Source: Geomonas propionica (GTDB taxonomy: Bacteria > Desulfobacterota > Desulfuromonadia > Geobacterales > Geobacteraceae). From it: a stretch of 64,000 bases of DNA. A model generated the notes under the pieces. That model made no database searches and had not been told where the DNA came from. It saw only the letters and a list, made by a program, of their open reading frames with translations. The stretch lies in NCBI RefSeq assembly GCF_016458235.1, contig NZ_JAEMHK010000001.1:372001-436000 (forward strand). The letters are read 5' to 3'. The position numbers and the translations under genes were made by a program. Below, one piece after another: positions 19,799 through 27,920 of this stretch (the stretch's first letter is position 1; the number at the start of each line of letters is the position of its first letter).

Positions 19799-20671
19799 TC
19801 ACTTGTTATAGGTGAACCCGCCGGGGAAGTGCACGGTCTTGAATTTATCGTTCACCCCATGCAGCGACTCGGACTGCCCCACGAAGAAGTAGCCATACGG
19901 CTGCAGGTTGTTGTAGAAGTGCTGCACCACCTTGCTCTTCGAGGAAGTGTCGAAGTAAATCAGCACGTTGGCGCAGAAGATGAAATCGAAGCTCTTCATG
20001 AAGAGCATCTTGTTGTCATCATAGAGGTTCAACTGGTTGAAGGTGGCCAGTTTCTTGACCTCCGGGGAGAGCAGGAACCGGCCCGGTGACTCCTCCTTGA
20101 AGTACTTCTTCAGGTAATAATCAGGGGTGTTGCGCACCGAGTAGCTGTTGTAGACCCCCTCCCGCGCCTGGGCCAGCACCGTCTCGTTGATGTCGGTCCC
20201 CACGATCTCGATGATCCAGTCTTTCAGGAGCGTGGCGCGCTTCTCGAGGAGGATCATGGCCATGGTGTAGGCCTCCTCTCCGGACGAGGACCCGGCGCTC
20301 CAGATGCGCAGCTTCTTGAACCCGATCTTCCCCTTGGTGCCGATGATCTCGGGGAGGAACTTGTTCTCCAGCGCGTTCAACTGGGGCATGTTCCTGAAGA
20401 AGCAGGTCTCGTTGGTGGTGATCTCGTCGAGGAGCTTGGTCAGCTCGGATCTGCCGGTGGCAGGGCTGCGCACGAACTGGTAATAGTCCGCATGGGTCTT
20501 GCAGCCGGTCCCTTCCATCCTGCGCGCCAGCCGGCTCTCCAGGAAGTACTTCTTGCTGCTGTGGAAGTAGATGCCGCAGACGTTGTATATATAGTCCCGA
20601 AGCTGCTCGAAATCCTTGTCGGAAATCTTCGGGGCGCTTTTAGCGTCAAATGGTTTCATGTCTAATGGCAT
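19799..20671 (-). CDS. cheR: CheR, chemoreceptor glutamate methyltransferase
   Basis: 290 residues from the ATG at 20671, which has GAGGTGA upstream and sits 10 bp after cheA. The N-terminal helical domain (SDKDFEQLRDYIYNVCGIYFHSSKKYFLESRL) is followed by the SAM-binding domain with LRIWSAGSSSGEEAYTMAM, the CheR signature. It methylates receptor glutamates and opposes CheB. No C-terminal TPR extension is present. Confidence 0.96.
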   Translation of the reverse strand: MPLDMKPFDAKSAPKISDKDFEQLRDYIYNVCGIYFHSSKKYFLESRLARRMEGTGCKTHADYYQFVRSPATGRSELTKLLDEITTNETCFFRNMPQLNALENKFLPEIIGTKGKIGFKKLRIWSAGSSSGEEAYTMAMILLEKRATLLKDWIIEIVGTDINETVLAQAREGVYNSYSVRNTPDYYLKKYFKEESPGRFLLSPEVKKLATFNQLNLYDDNKMLFMKSFDFIFCANVLIYFDTSSKSKVVQHFYNNLQPYGYFFVGQSESLHGVNDKFKTVHFPGGFTYNK

Positions 20672-20681
20672 TATCGTCACC

Positions 20682-22508
20682 TCAGGCTGCCCCACCGACC
20701 AGTCCGATCGGATCTACAATTAACGCCACCCTGCCGTCTCCCATGATGGTGGAACCGCCGATGCCCGGGAGGTTGGACAGGAACTTGCCCAGCGACTTGA
20801 TGGCAACCTCCTGTTGCCCGAGCAGCCTGGTGACGATCAGGCCGATCCTCTTCTCCGCGACCCCCACGATGACCACGTAGCAGGTGTCCCGGTCTGTGTA
20901 GACCTCGTTGCAGCCGAAGGTCCGCTGCAGCCGGAGCAGCGGCAGCACTGAGTCCCTGAGCTTCAAGACCTCCTGGCCGCCGATCATGTGGAACTCCTTC
21001 TTGCTGACGCGCATGGTTTCGATCACCGAGGCGAGCGGAATGGAGTAGACCTCCTTCTCCACCTCGACCAAGAGCGACTGGATGATGGCCAGGGTGAGCG
21101 GCAGCTTCAGGATGAACTCGCTGCCGTGTCCCACTTCGTTCTTGATCTCGATGATGCCGTTCAGCTTACGGATGTTGGTGCGCACCACGTCCATGCCGAC
21201 GCCGCGCCCGGAGAGGTCGGTGGTCTGCTCCTTGGTGGAGAAACCGGGGAGGAAGATCAGGTCGAGAATCTCCCTGGTCCCCATCGCGGCGACCTGCTCG
21301 TCGGTGACCAGCCCTTTGTCCAGCGCCTTCCTGGCGATCTTGTCCGGGTCGATGCCCCGGCCGTCGTCCTTGATGCTGATGACGATCTGGTTCCCCTCGT
21401 GGGCGGCGGAGAGGACCACGGTGCCGGTGCGGTCCTTGCCGGAGGCGAGGCGCTGGTCCGGGGTCTCCAGGCCGTGGTCCAGGGCGTTGCGGATCAGGTG
21501 GATCAGCGGATCGCCGATTTCGTCCACCACCGAGCGGTCCAGTTCGGTCTCCTCGCCGTAGATGACCAGGTCGACCTCCTTGCCCAAGTCGCGCGCCAGG
21601 TTCCTGACGATGCGCGGGAACTTCTTGAACACCTTCTCCACCGGGAGCATGCGCATCTTGAGGACCTGCATCTGCAGTTCCGAGGTGACGAAGTTGAGCC
21701 GCTTGGAGAGCTTGCCGAAATCGTCGCCGAAGTCGGCGGGGCTCAGGCCGGTCTGGTAATCGCTGTGCAGCTGGATCATGCGGTTACGCTCCAGCACCAG
21801 CTCCCCCACCTGGTTCATCAGGTCATCCAGGCGCTTCACGTCCACCCTGACCGTCGAGTTGTCGGCGAGGTCCTCGCCGCCGCCCTTGGCCGGCGCCTTC
21901 TGCGGCTCCTTGACCGGCTGGGGCTTGGGCTGCGGCGCGGGCGCCACCTGCTGGGCAGGCGCGGGCTCGGCCTTGGCCTCCTGCGGGGCGGCGGGCCTGG
22001 CCTCGGCTGCAGCAGCGGGCTCGGCAGCCGCCGCTTGCGCCGGCGTTTCCGCGGGGGCGGCAGCCTTTTCCTCTTTGGGGGCGAAGACGGGGGCGAGCAC
22101 GGTCGCTTCCACGGCGTTCTCGGAGAGGTAGGGGATCAGCTTGGCAATGGTCCCCTCCAGGTCCCGCTCGACGATGTCGCCGCCCTTGATGTCGGCCACC
22201 AGGGTCTTGACGAGGTCGACCGCCTCGAGGATCACGTCCATGATCTCCGAGGTGAGGGTCAGTTCCAGCTTCCTGAGCCGGTTCAGGACGTCCTCGGTCT
22301 TGTGCGTGACCTTGACCAGCATGTCGAAGCCCAGAAAGCTGGACGCCCCTTTGACCGTGTGGATGGACCGGAAGATCCGGTTCATGAGGTCGGCGTCTTC
22401 CGGGCTCTTTTCCAGGGAGATCAGGTCGTCGTCAAGTTTTTCCAGGAGCTCGGTGGTTTCGGCGAGAAAGCCGTCCAATAGCTCCTGATCTTCGCAGTCT
22501 ATGGCCAT
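20682..22508 (-). CDS. cheA: CheA, chemotaxis histidine kinase
   Basis: 608 residues. In order: Hpt domain with phospho-accepting His50 (RSIHTVKG); an Ala/Pro/Glu-rich linker (about 140-215) in place of a clear P2 domain; the dimerisation domain; a HATPase domain with N box (HLIRNALDHG), G1 (DDGRGID) and G2 (GRGVGMDVV); and a C-terminal CheW-like domain. It phosphorylates CheB and a response regulator. No cheY is in this operon, so the motor or output receiver is encoded elsewhere. Confidence 0.97.
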   Translation of the reverse strand: MAIDCEDQELLDGFLAETTELLEKLDDDLISLEKSPEDADLMNRIFRSIHTVKGASSFLGFDMLVKVTHKTEDVLNRLRKLELTLTSEIMDVILEAVDLVKTLVADIKGGDIVERDLEGTIAKLIPYLSENAVEATVLAPVFAPKEEKAAAPAETPAQAAAAEPAAAAEARPAAPQEAKAEPAPAQQVAPAPQPKPQPVKEPQKAPAKGGGEDLADNSTVRVDVKRLDDLMNQVGELVLERNRMIQLHSDYQTGLSPADFGDDFGKLSKRLNFVTSELQMQVLKMRMLPVEKVFKKFPRIVRNLARDLGKEVDLVIYGEETELDRSVVDEIGDPLIHLIRNALDHGLETPDQRLASGKDRTGTVVLSAAHEGNQIVISIKDDGRGIDPDKIARKALDKGLVTDEQVAAMGTREILDLIFLPGFSTKEQTTDLSGRGVGMDVVRTNIRKLNGIIEIKNEVGHGSEFILKLPLTLAIIQSLLVEVEKEVYSIPLASVIETMRVSKKEFHMIGGQEVLKLRDSVLPLLRLQRTFGCNEVYTDRDTCYVVIVGVAEKRIGLIVTRLLGQQEVAIKSLGKFLSNLPGIGGSTIMGDGRVALIVDPIGLVGGAA

Positions 22509-22551
22509 TTTTGTGCTCCGGAAAGGGGGAGCGTTTCCCCCTGTTGGTGCC

Positions 22552-23049
22552 TTACGCTACGTTGCTGAACAGCCTTCTTTCGTCGGCCGAGAACATCTTT
22601 TCCAGGTCGAGCAGGACCAGGAGCCGTTCGGCCTGGTTGATGACGCCGGCCATGCATTCCTGCTCGATGCCGCTGGAGACCACCGGGGGAGGCGGCTGGA
22701 TCTCCTTCTCGGAGATGCGGATCACCTCGGACACCTCGTCGACGATGAACCCCATCAACTCGCCCACCACCTCCATCACCATGATGCGGGTGCGCTTGTC
22801 GTAGTCGGTGTCCAACAGGTCGAACTTCTTGCGCAGGTTGATGATCGGGATCACCTTGCCGCGCAGGTTGATGACCCCCTCCACGTAGTGAGGAGTGTTG
22901 GGTACCCGGGTGATGTTGAGCATCCGGATGATCTCGCGCACCATCAGGACGTTGATGCCGTACTCTTCTTTTTCGAGGTTGAAGCTCACCAGCTGGATCA
23001 GCTCGCCCCCGTACTCTTCGCTTTTAACCTTGGTGAGTGCGGTCTCCAT
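22552..23049 (-). CDS. cheW: CheW, receptor-kinase coupling protein
   Basis: 165 residues forming one CheW domain (LIQLVSFNLEKEEYGINVL, then REIIRMLNITRVP and GVINLRGKVIPIINLRKKF). It bridges chemoreceptors and CheA. First gene of the operon, 43 bp before cheA, preceded by a candidate sigma54 promoter about 105 bp upstream. Start ATG at 23049 with GAGGGAGGGTCC before it. Confidence 0.97.
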   Translation of the reverse strand: METALTKVKSEEYGGELIQLVSFNLEKEEYGINVLMVREIIRMLNITRVPNTPHYVEGVINLRGKVIPIINLRKKFDLLDTDYDKRTRIMVMEVVGELMGFIVDEVSEVIRISEKEIQPPPPVVSSGIEQECMAGVINQAERLLVLLDLEKMFSADERRLFSNVA

Positions 23050-23152
23050 GGACCCTCCCTCTGCGGTGTAATCGGGACCGACGCGTGGCGCCAGCCCTAC
23101 TGAACCCTAATCGGCCGGGTATGACAAAGGTTGAATATTTTTTTCCTCTAAC

Positions 23153-23168
23153 GCAAGATCGCTGCCAG
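23153..23168 (-). promoter_or_regulatory. Candidate sigma54 promoter of the che operon
   Basis: Read on the minus strand, CTGGCAGCGATCTTGCG has the -24 GG and -12 GC of sigma54 promoters at the correct 10-bp spacing (consensus TGGCAC-N5-TTGCW). It lies about 105 bp upstream of cheW. The adjacent divergent gene encodes a sigma54 activator. Confidence 0.6.
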
Positions 23169-23273
23169 CACCGCGAAGCGCCGTCCAGGGCGGCTCAAGC
23201 CCCTGTATCGGTGGTGGTTTCCGGAGGTCGGGCAAAAAATTGACAGGCTTCATATTTAGGCTAAGTCATTTAA

Positions 23274-23302
23274 TTGACATTGCCGAAAGAACTCGCTATA
23301 GT
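23274..23302 (+). promoter_or_regulatory. Sigma70 promoter of the NtrC-type regulator
   Basis: TTGACA (23274-23279) and TATAGT (23297-23302) are separated by exactly 17 bp. The start codon is 65 bp downstream of the -10. Confidence 0.75.
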
Positions 23303-23367
23303 TTCGGACGTTGACCGTTTTTGTATCGGCTTAAATCTCAGCAACTTTAACCGAAATCGGGGAAACG

Positions 23368-24774
23368 ATGGAAACGCCGAAAATACTGATCGCAGATGAT
23401 GACAAGAAGACGCGGGACTTCGTGGCCGCCTTTTTGAGCTACAAAGGGTACCAGGTCTACCAGGCCTTTGACGGGCAGGACGCCCTGCAGAAGATCGAGA
23501 TGCACGACGTGCAGATGGTCATCACCGATATCATGATGCCGCGGGTGAACGGTCTGGAGTTCATCCGGCAGCTCAAGTCGCTCCGCCCGGAGATAGTCAC
23601 CATAGCCTACAGCGCCTTCGCCAACAACGAGATGACCGCCAATCTCTTGAAGGCGGGGGCGTTCTTCTATCTGGAGAAGCCCTTCAACCTCGAGGAGCTG
23701 GAAACCCACGTCAAGCGCGGCCTGGAGCACCAGGCGCTGCAGAGCAAGAGCTTCCGGTCTAAGCCTTGCATAAAGAACAGGGCGCTCCTGAACAACATCA
23801 TCGGGGAAAGCGAAAAGATGCTCTCGCTTTTCGAGATGATCGAGAAGGTTGCCACCTCCGACTCCACCGTCCTGATCCAGGGCGAGTCGGGGACCGGCAA
23901 GGAACTGGTGGCGCGGGCCATCCACGACCTCTCCAACCGCTCCGACAAGAACTTCGTGGCGCTCAACTGCGCCGCCATCCCCGACGAGCTTTTGGAGAGC
24001 GAGCTCTTCGGGCACGTCAAGGGTTCCTTCACCGGCGCCGTCGCCACCCGCGTCGGCCGCTTCGAGATGGCCGACAAGGGAACCCTGTTCCTGGACGAGA
24101 TCGGGGACATGAAGGCGAACCTGCAGGTGAAGCTCCTGCGCGTGCTGCAGAGCCGGGAACTGGAGCCGGTGGGCTCCACCCGCTCCAAGAAGGTCGATGT
24201 CAGGATCATCGCCGCCACCAACCAGAATCTTGACGGCATGGTCGCCTCTAAGGAGTTCCGCGAGGATCTCTACTACCGGCTTTCCGTGATCCCGATCATG
24301 CTCCCCCCCCTGCGCGAGCGCGGAGCGGACATCCCCCTCTTGTTGAACAGCTTCCTGGAGAAGTTCAACCGGAGCAAGCAGCGCAAGGTTCAGGGTTTTG
24401 ACAAGCAGGTCATGGAGACCCTGGGCAGCTACGACTGGCCCGGCAACGTGCGCGAGCTGGAGAACCTGGTGGAGCGCCTGGTCATCATCAAGGGGAACGG
24501 CGTGATCAATGTCCACGACCTTCCCGAGAAGTACCGCGGCGGCCGCATCGCCCCGGTGGCGCACGGCGAGCACATGATCAACCTCCCCGATGACGGCTTC
24601 TGCCTGAACAGCGCCGTCGAGGAGTTCGAGAACCGGCTCATCATGCAGGCCCTGGAGAAGAGCGGTGGCAACAAGAAAGAGGCCGCCGAACTTTTGAACC
24701 TGAAGCGCACCACGCTCATCGAGAAATTGAAGAAGAAGAAACTGGTTTACGGGGAGACAACGCTTTCCCCGTAA
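23368..24774 (+). CDS. NtrC-family sigma54-dependent response regulator
   Basis: 468 residues. Receiver domain with phospho-Asp54 (MVITDIMMP) and Lys104; AAA+ domain with Walker A GESGTGKE at 172-179, the sigma54-contact loop GSFTGA at 219-224 (Ser in place of the usual Ala) and Walker B LFLDEIGD; Fis-type helix-turn-helix at about 425-455 (SGGNKKEAAELLNLKRTTLIEKL). It should drive sigma54 transcription when phosphorylated. The sensor kinase is not adjacent. Targets may include the divergent che operon, which has a sigma54-like promoter. Confidence 0.95.
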   Translation: METPKILIADDDKKTRDFVAAFLSYKGYQVYQAFDGQDALQKIEMHDVQMVITDIMMPRVNGLEFIRQLKSLRPEIVTIAYSAFANNEMTANLLKAGAFFYLEKPFNLEELETHVKRGLEHQALQSKSFRSKPCIKNRALLNNIIGESEKMLSLFEMIEKVATSDSTVLIQGESGTGKELVARAIHDLSNRSDKNFVALNCAAIPDELLESELFGHVKGSFTGAVATRVGRFEMADKGTLFLDEIGDMKANLQVKLLRVLQSRELEPVGSTRSKKVDVRIIAATNQNLDGMVASKEFREDLYYRLSVIPIMLPPLRERGADIPLLLNSFLEKFNRSKQRKVQGFDKQVMETLGSYDWPGNVRELENLVERLVIIKGNGVINVHDLPEKYRGGRIAPVAHGEHMINLPDDGFCLNSAVEEFENRLIMQALEKSGGNKKEAAELLNLKRTTLIEKLKKKKLVYGETTLSP

Positions 24775-24785
24775 GAGGGGAGTAT

Positions 24786-25574
24786 ATGTCGATCAATCCG
24801 ATAACCATGGCACCGGGGAGCGTGGAGGGGGGCAAGAAACCCGCCGCCAGCTCCGGTTCGCCGGCAGTACCCTTCCAGCAGATGCTGGACCAAGGCGGCG
24901 CGCCCATCGTCGTGACGCCGCAGGCGGCAGCCGAGGCGCTGCGGCTGAAGATGCTTAGTTCCGCCCTGGCGATCGGTGGTGGTGACGCAGCCGCGTCTTC
25001 CCCTGCCGCTGCCAACGTCAACGTGCAGGGCCTGTTGAACCGGTTTCTGGAGCAGCTTCCCTCCAGCGGCAGTGCGGCGGCCGAGACCCGCGAAGCTGCG
25101 GCCGACCAGGGGCCCGAGGCCGCCTTCCAGGCGCAGCAGGCGCATTTCAAGGCCGGCGACCTTCCGGTGGTCCCGGGGCTTTCCGACGACAGCGGCACCG
25201 ACGCCATCATCCAGCGTGCCAGCCAGCGCTACGGCGTGGACGGCGGGTTGATCAGGGCGGTCATCAAGGCGGAGAGCAATTTCAACCCGCGTGCCGTGAG
25301 TTCTGCCGGAGCGCAGGGGTTGATGCAGTTGATGCCCGCCACCGCGCGGGGGCTCGGCGTCACCGACTCCTTCGACCCCGAGCAGAACATCATGGCCGGC
25401 ACCAGGTTTTTGAAGGACATGCTGCGCCGTTACAACGGCAACGTCGACGAGGCCTTGGCCGCCTACAACTGGGGTCCTGGCAACGTAGACCGTCACGGCA
25501 CCGACTCCCTCCCCCGGGAGACCAGGGGCTACCTGGCCAAGGTCAAAGGCTACTACGCCCAGTACCTGGCTTAG
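24786..25574 (+). CDS. Lytic transglycosylase-like (SLT domain) protein
   Basis: 262 residues. The first 135 are low-complexity Ala/Ser/Gly/Pro-rich with no signal peptide. The C-terminal SLT domain has catalytic Glu163 (IKAESNFNPRAVSSAGAQG), then GLMQLMPATARGLG and NVDEALAAYNWGPGNVDRHG. Such enzymes cleave peptidoglycan, often for assembling flagella, pili or secretion systems. Absence of a signal suggests export by a dedicated apparatus, or that the enzyme acts as part of a flagellar or pilus complex. It starts 11 bp after the NtrC-type gene, so they are co-transcribed. Confidence 0.9.
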   Translation: MSINPITMAPGSVEGGKKPAASSGSPAVPFQQMLDQGGAPIVVTPQAAAEALRLKMLSSALAIGGGDAAASSPAAANVNVQGLLNRFLEQLPSSGSAAAETREAAADQGPEAAFQAQQAHFKAGDLPVVPGLSDDSGTDAIIQRASQRYGVDGGLIRAVIKAESNFNPRAVSSAGAQGLMQLMPATARGLGVTDSFDPEQNIMAGTRFLKDMLRRYNGNVDEALAAYNWGPGNVDRHGTDSLPRETRGYLAKVKGYYAQYLA

Positions 25575-25615
25575 AGGCAGGTTCAGGATAAGGTTGAGGT
25601 TGAGGTACAAAAAAA

Positions 25616-25645
25616 GCCTCCGCACCAAAAGGTGCGGAGGCTTTT
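25616..25645. terminator. Bidirectional terminator
   Basis: GCCTCCGCACC and GGTGCGGAGGC form a perfect 11-bp stem with an AAAA loop. A-rich sequence on the left and TTTT on the right serve both converging genes. Confidence 0.88.
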
Positions 25646-25690
25646 CACGTTGGAGTTCTTTTTCAGCTTACCCGGTCAGCCTTCCCTTAC

Positions 25691-26188
25691 TTATTCCCTC
25701 ACGTAGATGTTCTGATCCGAGCTGTGCACCATGGTCATGACGCGCATGTACTCGTCCTCGATCATGTCGTAGTGCCCCTGGGTCTCCCGGATCACCGTCT
25801 CGAAGACGCGGCGCACCAGCGGGTCCACCACGTCCTTCACCAGGATCGTGTAGAAGTCGATGCAGGCCTTCTCCTCCTTCAGGGCGATCTCCAGCGCCTT
25901 CTGCTCGTGGCTGTCGGCGGCGATGGCCTGCTCCAGCGCCTGGTGGGTGGCCGACTGCTTGTCCGGCGGCGAGCCGAGGTAGCTGTCGATGTCGCCCAGG
26001 TCGCCGCCGCGGTAGTGGTCGAAGAACGCGCGCAGGTGCCCGGCTTCCTCGTTGGCCAAGAGGTCGAACACCTTCTTCGACCGGTCATCCTTGCTCACTG
26101 ACCCCGCCCGCCGGTAGAAGTCCATGCTCTCCTTCTCGGTCTTGATGGCCAGTTTCAACGCTTCCTGCAGTGTGTATTCCTTGAACAT
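25691..26188 (-). CDS. Ferritin-like (rubrerythrin-type) diiron protein
   Basis: 165 residues from the ATG at 26188, six bases after GGAGGT. A four-helix ferritin-like domain carries paired diiron motifs: EKESMDFY and EEAGHLRAF in the first half, EEKACIDFY and ETQGHYDMI in the second. There is no rubredoxin tail with Cys pairs, so it is an erythrin-like rather than a complete rubrerythrin. Probable role in peroxide detoxification or iron handling in the cytoplasm. It has its own promoter (26232-26259) and is monocistronic. Confidence 0.9.
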   Translation of the reverse strand: MFKEYTLQEALKLAIKTEKESMDFYRRAGSVSKDDRSKKVFDLLANEEAGHLRAFFDHYRGGDLGDIDSYLGSPPDKQSATHQALEQAIAADSHEQKALEIALKEEKACIDFYTILVKDVVDPLVRRVFETVIRETQGHYDMIEDEYMRVMTMVHSSDQNIYVRE

Positions 26189-26231
26189 GGCTATACCTCC
26201 GTAACGGTTCAATGGGAATTGCCTGGCAAAG

Positions 26232-26259
26232 AGTATATCGAAGCGGGGAAGGAGGTCAA
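26232..26259 (-). promoter_or_regulatory. Sigma70 promoter of the ferritin-like gene
   Basis: On the minus strand, TTGACC and TATACT are separated by 16 bp and lie 44 bp upstream of the start codon. Confidence 0.65.
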
Positions 26260-26300
26260 ATGACTGAAATCGCAATGAAAACAGTCTAATGCGGCAGGTG

Positions 26301-27074
26301 CTATGTCTGAGGAGGGGCAAGTTTGAAGAGCCGGACGGCATTATCATAGGTGCCGCGGGCGAGGTCGTCGAGGGCGATCCCCCTGATGTCGGCGACACGC
26401 CGCGCCGTGGTCAAGAGGTGAGCCGGAATGTTGACGCTGCCGCGAAAGGGCTCCGGCGCCAGGTCCGGGGCGTCGGTCTCCAGTAGCAGCCGCTCCAGGG
26501 GGACCGCTTGGGCCACCTGCACCGGGCGGCGGGCATTGGGGTAGGTCACCGTGCCGGATAGGGAGATGTGCAGCCCGAGCTTCAGGCAGGCCTCGGCCGT
26601 CTCCAGGCTCCCGGAAAAGGAGTGCATCACGCCGCCGATACGGCCGATCCCGCTGTCGCGGAGCATGACGATCAGGTCTTCGAAGGCCTTGCGGCAATGG
26701 AGCAGGACCGGCAGTCCCGCCTCTATCGCGATCTCCAGTTGCGCGGCGAAGGCGTCCCGCTGCAGTTCCCGGGCAGGGGAGGGGAGCAGGTAGTCGAGCC
26801 CGATCTCGCCGATGGCGCAGGCCGATGCCGCATGTACCTTCAGGGTCGCAAGTATGGAGGGGGTGACGAGGTCGGCGTGCATGGGGTGGACGCCGTAAGC
26901 GGGGAAGATGCGGGGGTGGCTCGTGGAGAGCGACTGGATGCCTTGCCAACCGGAGGGATGCACCCCCGGTACCAGGAAGGCAGCGATGCCGGCCGCCTCC
27001 GCCTCCGGGATGAGCGTGTCCAGTCGGGGCAGGAGCTGCGGGTCATCCAGGTGACAGTGGCTGTCAAAAAGCAT
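26301..27074 (-). CDS. tatD: TatD-family metal-dependent DNase
   Basis: 257 residues, standard. The amidohydrolase-type metal site starts with His6 and His8 (DSHCHLDD), then GEIGLDY, LLHCRKAFED, GVMHSFSGS and LLETDAPDLAP. TatD proteins are 3'-5' exonucleases or deoxyribonucleases linked to repair and quality control. It starts three bases after the end of the PilZ gene, so the two form a unit. Confidence 0.94.
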   Translation of the reverse strand: MLFDSHCHLDDPQLLPRLDTLIPEAEAAGIAAFLVPGVHPSGWQGIQSLSTSHPRIFPAYGVHPMHADLVTPSILATLKVHAASACAIGEIGLDYLLPSPARELQRDAFAAQLEIAIEAGLPVLLHCRKAFEDLIVMLRDSGIGRIGGVMHSFSGSLETAEACLKLGLHISLSGTVTYPNARRPVQVAQAVPLERLLLETDAPDLAPEPFRGSVNIPAHLLTTARRVADIRGIALDDLARGTYDNAVRLFKLAPPQT

Positions 27075-27077
27075 GAT

Positions 27078-27788
27078 TTAGGCGGCTACGCCCGGGTGGT
27101 CCTTGAGTTCCTTGATGATTTCCACCTGACGTTGGAAGATGAATTGGGAAATGCTGAGTTCGGCGGCGCGGGACGGCTCGATCTCGAAGACCAGCCGGAA
27201 GCCGTCGTCGAGATGAAACACTTTCAAGAGGGACGCCGGGACGGTGATCGATCCGGCGGGGATGGCGATGCTGAGCTCACCCTTCTGGCTGACCGGCAGG
27301 CCCGGATCCCGCGCCACGTTGATGGACATGCCGGTGAGCGACATGTCGTGCAGGCGACCGTGCACCTCGTCGGCTTCCGGGGCGGCGAAGGTGGCATCGA
27401 CGGCTGAGCCGAGCTGCACCCGTACCGACATGCGCCGGTCGGCGCGCACCAGGGCGTAGCTCAGGTTCGACAGCACCACCCGCGACTTCTCCACGTTGAC
27501 GTAGGTCACCGTAGCGGCGACATCCCGGCGGAAGTGGCTGCTTTTCAGTACCGTCAGTTTTTCATGGGCGATCACGACGGCCTGGATCTGGTTCACCTGC
27601 AGTTCCGCATCGTGTTCCTCTACCGTGAGCACCTCGGCGCCGTAGCTTACCGGGACCTCGCGGTAGAAGTTGAGCAGCCTCAGGTCGTTTTTCAGCTTAC
27701 CGGCTTTTATTGCAGTCAGGGTCGCGATGATCTCGGTCTGATCCTGTGCTTCGCCGGCAACTTGAAGCCGCTGATAGATGTCGTTCAT
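27078..27788 (-). CDS. PilZ-domain cyclic di-GMP receptor
   Basis: 236 residues. The N-terminal part (1-115) resembles the YcgR-like flanking domain. The PilZ domain carries the c-di-GMP motifs RRMSVR (118-123) and DMSLTG (148-153, the D/NxSxxG pattern). There is no membrane segment. It should bind c-di-GMP and act on motility, polysaccharide or pili. Upstream of and co-directional with tatD. Starts back to back with prfC. Confidence 0.92.
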   Translation of the reverse strand: MNDIYQRLQVAGEAQDQTEIIATLTAIKAGKLKNDLRLLNFYREVPVSYGAEVLTVEEHDAELQVNQIQAVVIAHEKLTVLKSSHFRRDVAATVTYVNVEKSRVVLSNLSYALVRADRRMSVRVQLGSAVDATFAAPEADEVHGRLHDMSLTGMSINVARDPGLPVSQKGELSIAIPAGSITVPASLLKVFHLDDGFRLVFEIEPSRAAELSISQFIFQRQVEIIKELKDHPGVAA

Positions 27789-27860
27789 GGACGGTCCACC
27801 GGAAAAAAATTATTGCCCTTTAGGGGGTTGCTGTGCAATTATGCTTTTCTGTCGTGATCC

Positions 27861-27889
27861 GGCGAAGATACCCTCTTCGCCTTTCTTTT
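27861..27889 (+). terminator. Terminator-like hairpin in the prfC leader
   Basis: GGCGAAGA and TCTTCGCC form an 8-bp stem with loop TACCC, followed by TTTCTTTT. It points toward prfC and ends 31 bp before its start codon, so it may act as an attenuator. Confidence 0.5.
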
Positions 27890-27920
27890 GTCCAGACAAT
27901 TTTAACGGGAGTTCCAGTTG

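Larger units (their letters stand above)
23050..23367. other. Divergent control region between cheW and the NtrC-type regulator
   Basis: No gene is seen. It carries a minus-strand sigma54-like element near the middle (23153-23168), an AT-rich patch (about 23128-23150) downstream of it, and a plus-strand sigma70 promoter at the right. Confidence 0.6.
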
